Of a stretch of 64,000 bases of DNA, positions 61,940 to 64,000 are shown in pieces (position 1 is the stretch's first letter; each line of letters begins with the position of its first letter). A program made the position numbers and the translations under genes. This DNA is from Herbiconiux oxytropis (GTDB lineage: Bacteria; Actinomycetota; Actinomycetes; Actinomycetales; Microbacteriaceae). Under the pieces are notes generated by a model, which searched no databases, was not told where the DNA came from, and saw only the letters and a list, made by a program, of their open reading frames with translations. The stretch is taken from contig NZ_JANLCK010000012.1 of the NCBI RefSeq assembly GCF_024979315.1, positions 1 to 64,000 of the forward strand, given 5' to 3'.

Positions 61940-63280
61940 ATGAGCGCCACACCCGACCAGATCGCCGCCCTCGCCGCCGAGCTCACCGAGCTCCTCGGCC
62001 CGCGCGGAGTCACCACCGAGCTGCGGGGCCGCGAGAAGGCCTCGGTCGACGGCGCGAAGATGTCGCCCATCCTCGCCGAGCAGCTCCCGCTCGGCCTCGC
62101 CGACCTCGTGGCGTTCCCGGCGAGTGCCGAGCAGATCGCCCAGACCGTCGCCGCGGCCGTGCGCCACGGCGTCTCGGTGACCCCCCGTGGCAAGGGCACC
62201 GGCAACTACGGCCAGGCGATCCCGCTGGAGGGCGGTCTCGTGCTCGACATGTCGAAGGCCCGCGCGGTCGTGGAGGTCGGCGACGGCTGGCTCACCGCCG
62301 AGGCCGGCACCCCCATGGTCACGATCGAGCAGGCCGCCCGCGAAGCCGGCCAGCAGATCCTGATGTACCCCTCCACGGCCCAGTCCTCGCTCGGCGGGTT
62401 CCTGTCGGGCGGATCGGGAGGCACGGGCTCCATCAAGCACGGCTCCACCATGAGCGGCGACTACGTCAAGGCGCTCGACGTGGTCCACGCCTCCCCCACG
62501 GCCGAGCTCGTGCACGTCGAGGGCGCCGACGCGCAGTCCTACGTGCACACCTATGGCACGGCCGGCATCATCGCCCGCGCCACCATCGCCCTCGAGCCGA
62601 TGCAGGACTGGGTGGGCTTCTACGCGAGCTTCCCGGCGTTCGAGGATGCGACGGGGGTCATCCGCCAGATCGGCTGGCTCGAGCCCACGCCCCGCCTCGT
62701 CTCCGCCGACCTGCCCGAGATCTCCGATGCCCTCCCCGACGACCCGGCCATCCCCAAGGGCCGTGCCTCCCTCCGGGCCATTCTCGACCGGGAGTCCGTC
62801 GCCGCCGCGGCAGCGCTCGTGGAGGGCGCGGGCGGGCGCGTCGAGGAGGTGCGCGAGGGGCCACAGGCCACCGTGAAGATCTCGATGCTCTCGTACAACC
62901 ACCCCATCGAGTGGCTGCAGAAGTCGAGCGATGAGCCGTACTTCCACGTGGAGGTCTCGGGCGCCGCCCTCGTGGAGCGTCTCGACGAGGTGCACCAGGT
63001 CTACCCCGGCGCCATGCTCCACATCGAGGCCCAGCGCGACCACCCGATCGGCATGCTCGCAGCTCCCTACGTGAGCCCGGAGGCCGTCTACCTCGGCTAC
63101 GAGCGGCTCACGGCGATCGGGGTGGGCTTCCACAGCCCGCACCAGTGGTTCGTCGACCACGAGGTCGAGCGCACGCGCTCGCTCGCGGCCGAGACCGACC
63201 CGGAGGGCCTGCTCAACCCCGGCAAGCTGCCCGCGCGGGAGACCGTCTCGGCCGTGCCGACCGGGGTGAAGCCGGTATGA
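61940..63280 (+). CDS. FAD-binding oxidoreductase (PCMH/VAO type)
   Basis: A 446-residue flavoprotein. The FAD-binding motif is in SVTPRGKGTGNYGQAIPLEG and GLVLDMSKARAVVEVGDGWL, followed by STAQSSLGGFLSGGSGGTG and HTYGTAGIIARATIALEP. The C-terminal DPEGLLNPGKLP is typical. Such enzymes dehydrogenate alcohols, amines or hydroxy acids. It follows the SDR gene by 21 bases and overlaps the next gene by four (ATGA). The specific substrate is unknown; it should act in the same pathway. Confidence 0.9.
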   Translation: MSATPDQIAALAAELTELLGPRGVTTELRGREKASVDGAKMSPILAEQLPLGLADLVAFPASAEQIAQTVAAAVRHGVSVTPRGKGTGNYGQAIPLEGGLVLDMSKARAVVEVGDGWLTAEAGTPMVTIEQAAREAGQQILMYPSTAQSSLGGFLSGGSGGTGSIKHGSTMSGDYVKALDVVHASPTAELVHVEGADAQSYVHTYGTAGIIARATIALEPMQDWVGFYASFPAFEDATGVIRQIGWLEPTPRLVSADLPEISDALPDDPAIPKGRASLRAILDRESVAAAAALVEGAGGRVEEVREGPQATVKISMLSYNHPIEWLQKSSDEPYFHVEVSGAALVERLDEVHQVYPGAMLHIEAQRDHPIGMLAAPYVSPEAVYLGYERLTAIGVGFHSPHQWFVDHEVERTRSLAAETDPEGLLNPGKLPARETVSAVPTGVKPV

Positions 63281-64000
63281 GCGCATCCGGGCCGGCGCCG
63301 GCCACCCGTCGTCTCGCCGAGCTGTCGGGCACCGCGGCGGGCGCAGCGCTCTCGGCCGACTCGATCGTGGTGCTGCCCACCGGCGCCATCGAGCACCACG
63401 GCCCGCACCTGCCGCTGATGACCGACCACCTCATCGCCGACAGCGTCTCGAACGCCGCGGTCGACGCGGCCGCTGCCGCGGGGCTCGACATCTGGATCCT
63501 GCCCACCATCGCCTACACGAAGTCCGACGAGCACCACTGGGCGCCGGGCACGATGTGGATCGGCTGGGACACGCTCATGCAGACGGTCGTCGAGCTCGGC
63601 TCCTCGATCGCGGCCGCGGGAGCCACCACGCTCGTGTTCTTCAACGGCCACGGCGGCAACCTCGCGCTGCTGCAGGTGGCCTGCCGCGAGCTGCGGAGGC
63701 GCTTCGGCCTGCAGACGTTCCTGATGGGGGCGACCGTCCCGGCGGGTGCCCACGACGGACCGGAGGAGCTCGGCCTCGGCATCCACGCCGGGCACGCCGA
63801 GACCTCGCTGGTGCTGCACCTGCGCCCCGACCTCGTCGACCTCTCGCTCGCCGAGCGCAGCGTGCCCGAGCATCTCGCGGACTTCGAGCACATCGGCTTC
63901 AAGAAGCGCGTGACCTTCGGCTGGCTCTCGAACGACTTCGGCACCAACGGCACCCTCGGCGATCCCACCGGCGCGAGCGCCGCCTACGGCCGGGAGCTCT
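63277..64000 (+). CDS. creatininase-family amidohydrolase, 3' end beyond the window
   Basis: The first 241 codons are present. The creatininase metal-binding signature is in PTGAIEHHGPHLPLMTDHLIAD (E, H and D ligands) followed by FFNGHGGNLALLQ and HAGHAETSLVLHLRP with the second glutamate. Creatininase-type enzymes hydrolyse cyclic or linear amides. It overlaps the FAD oxidase stop by four bases (ATGA). With the cytosine-deaminase-like enzyme it points to sequential opening of a nitrogen ring. The window ends before its stop codon. Confidence 0.9.
   Translation, partial: MSASGPAPATRRLAELSGTAAGAALSADSIVVLPTGAIEHHGPHLPLMTDHLIADSVSNAAVDAAAAAGLDIWILPTIAYTKSDEHHWAPGTMWIGWDTLMQTVVELGSSIAAAGATTLVFFNGHGGNLALLQVACRELRRRFGLQTFLMGATVPAGAHDGPEELGLGIHAGHAETSLVLHLRPDLVDLSLAERSVPEHLADFEHIGFKKRVTFGWLSNDFGTNGTLGDPTGASAAYGREL

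Overview
The window comes from a high-GC actinobacterium, most likely a member of the Microbacteriaceae (Leifsonia/Herbiconiux-like). Three things point there: the very strong G/C third-position bias, an F420-dependent glucose-6-phosphate dehydrogenase, and the eno / FtsB-like / DUF501 / S8 protease order. The genus is an inference. Most of the window is chromosomal, interrupted by one tRNA-linked genomic island.

Region by region. (1) 1-7240: a TetR regulator cut by the window edge, an Ig-like-domain membrane protein, a flavin reductase, fgd, a degenerate receiver-like protein, a cell-wall-binding-repeat protein without a visible signal peptide, and a small conserved-looking protein. (2) 7819-15234: a 7.4 kb island at the 3' end of a tRNA-Leu(UAA) gene, bounded by a perfect 31-bp direct repeat. 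Its tyrosine integrase is broken by a frameshift and a stop codon. The cargo reads as one leftward operon: an unrecognised 267-aa protein, an SMC-like ATPase, a histidine kinase, and a response-regulator receiver fused to an aminoglycoside-phosphotransferase-like kinase domain. This cassette is the best candidate for an undescribed system. A large multi-branched inverted repeat lies upstream of it. (3) 15311-24800: ndh, mycosin-like protease, DUF501, FtsB-like divisome protein and enolase, then two MarR/MFS efflux modules with readable operators. (4) 24807-39329: hisS, mazG, a second cell-wall-binding-repeat protein, mfd, pth, rplY (L25/Ctc), gnd and smc. The smc gene carries a palindromic insertion in its coding sequence.

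(5) 39417-45232: a molybdenum-cofactor locus (MoeB/MoeZ-rhodanese, moaD, moaA, moeA, moaC, mogA-type, moaE). It leads directly into (6) 45354-55085: a Moco-dependent xanthine-dehydrogenase-type enzyme whose FeS and Moco subunits are fused, a lysG/lysE pair, an XdhC-type maturation factor and two purine-deaminase-like amidohydrolases, one of which has lost expected metal ligands. Cofactor synthesis, the enzyme that uses the cofactor, its sulfuration factor and purine-type deaminases are thus side by side, which suggests an oxidised-purine or related N-heterocycle salvage/catabolism locus.

(7) 55171-64000: a VanB-type ferredoxin reductase, an XRE-cupin regulator, a cytosine-deaminase-like amidohydrolase, an ABC importer (ATPase, permease, lipoprotein), an SDR dehydrogenase, a flavin oxidase and a creatininase-family amidohydrolase that runs off the window. 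This looks like a coherent uptake and degradation pathway for a small nitrogenous ring compound that the sequence alone does not identify.

Scattered through the chromosomal parts are unexplained palindromic elements: between convergent genes at 3977-4043 and 55094-55157, inside smc at 36278-36341, and three related hairpins between moaA and moeA.
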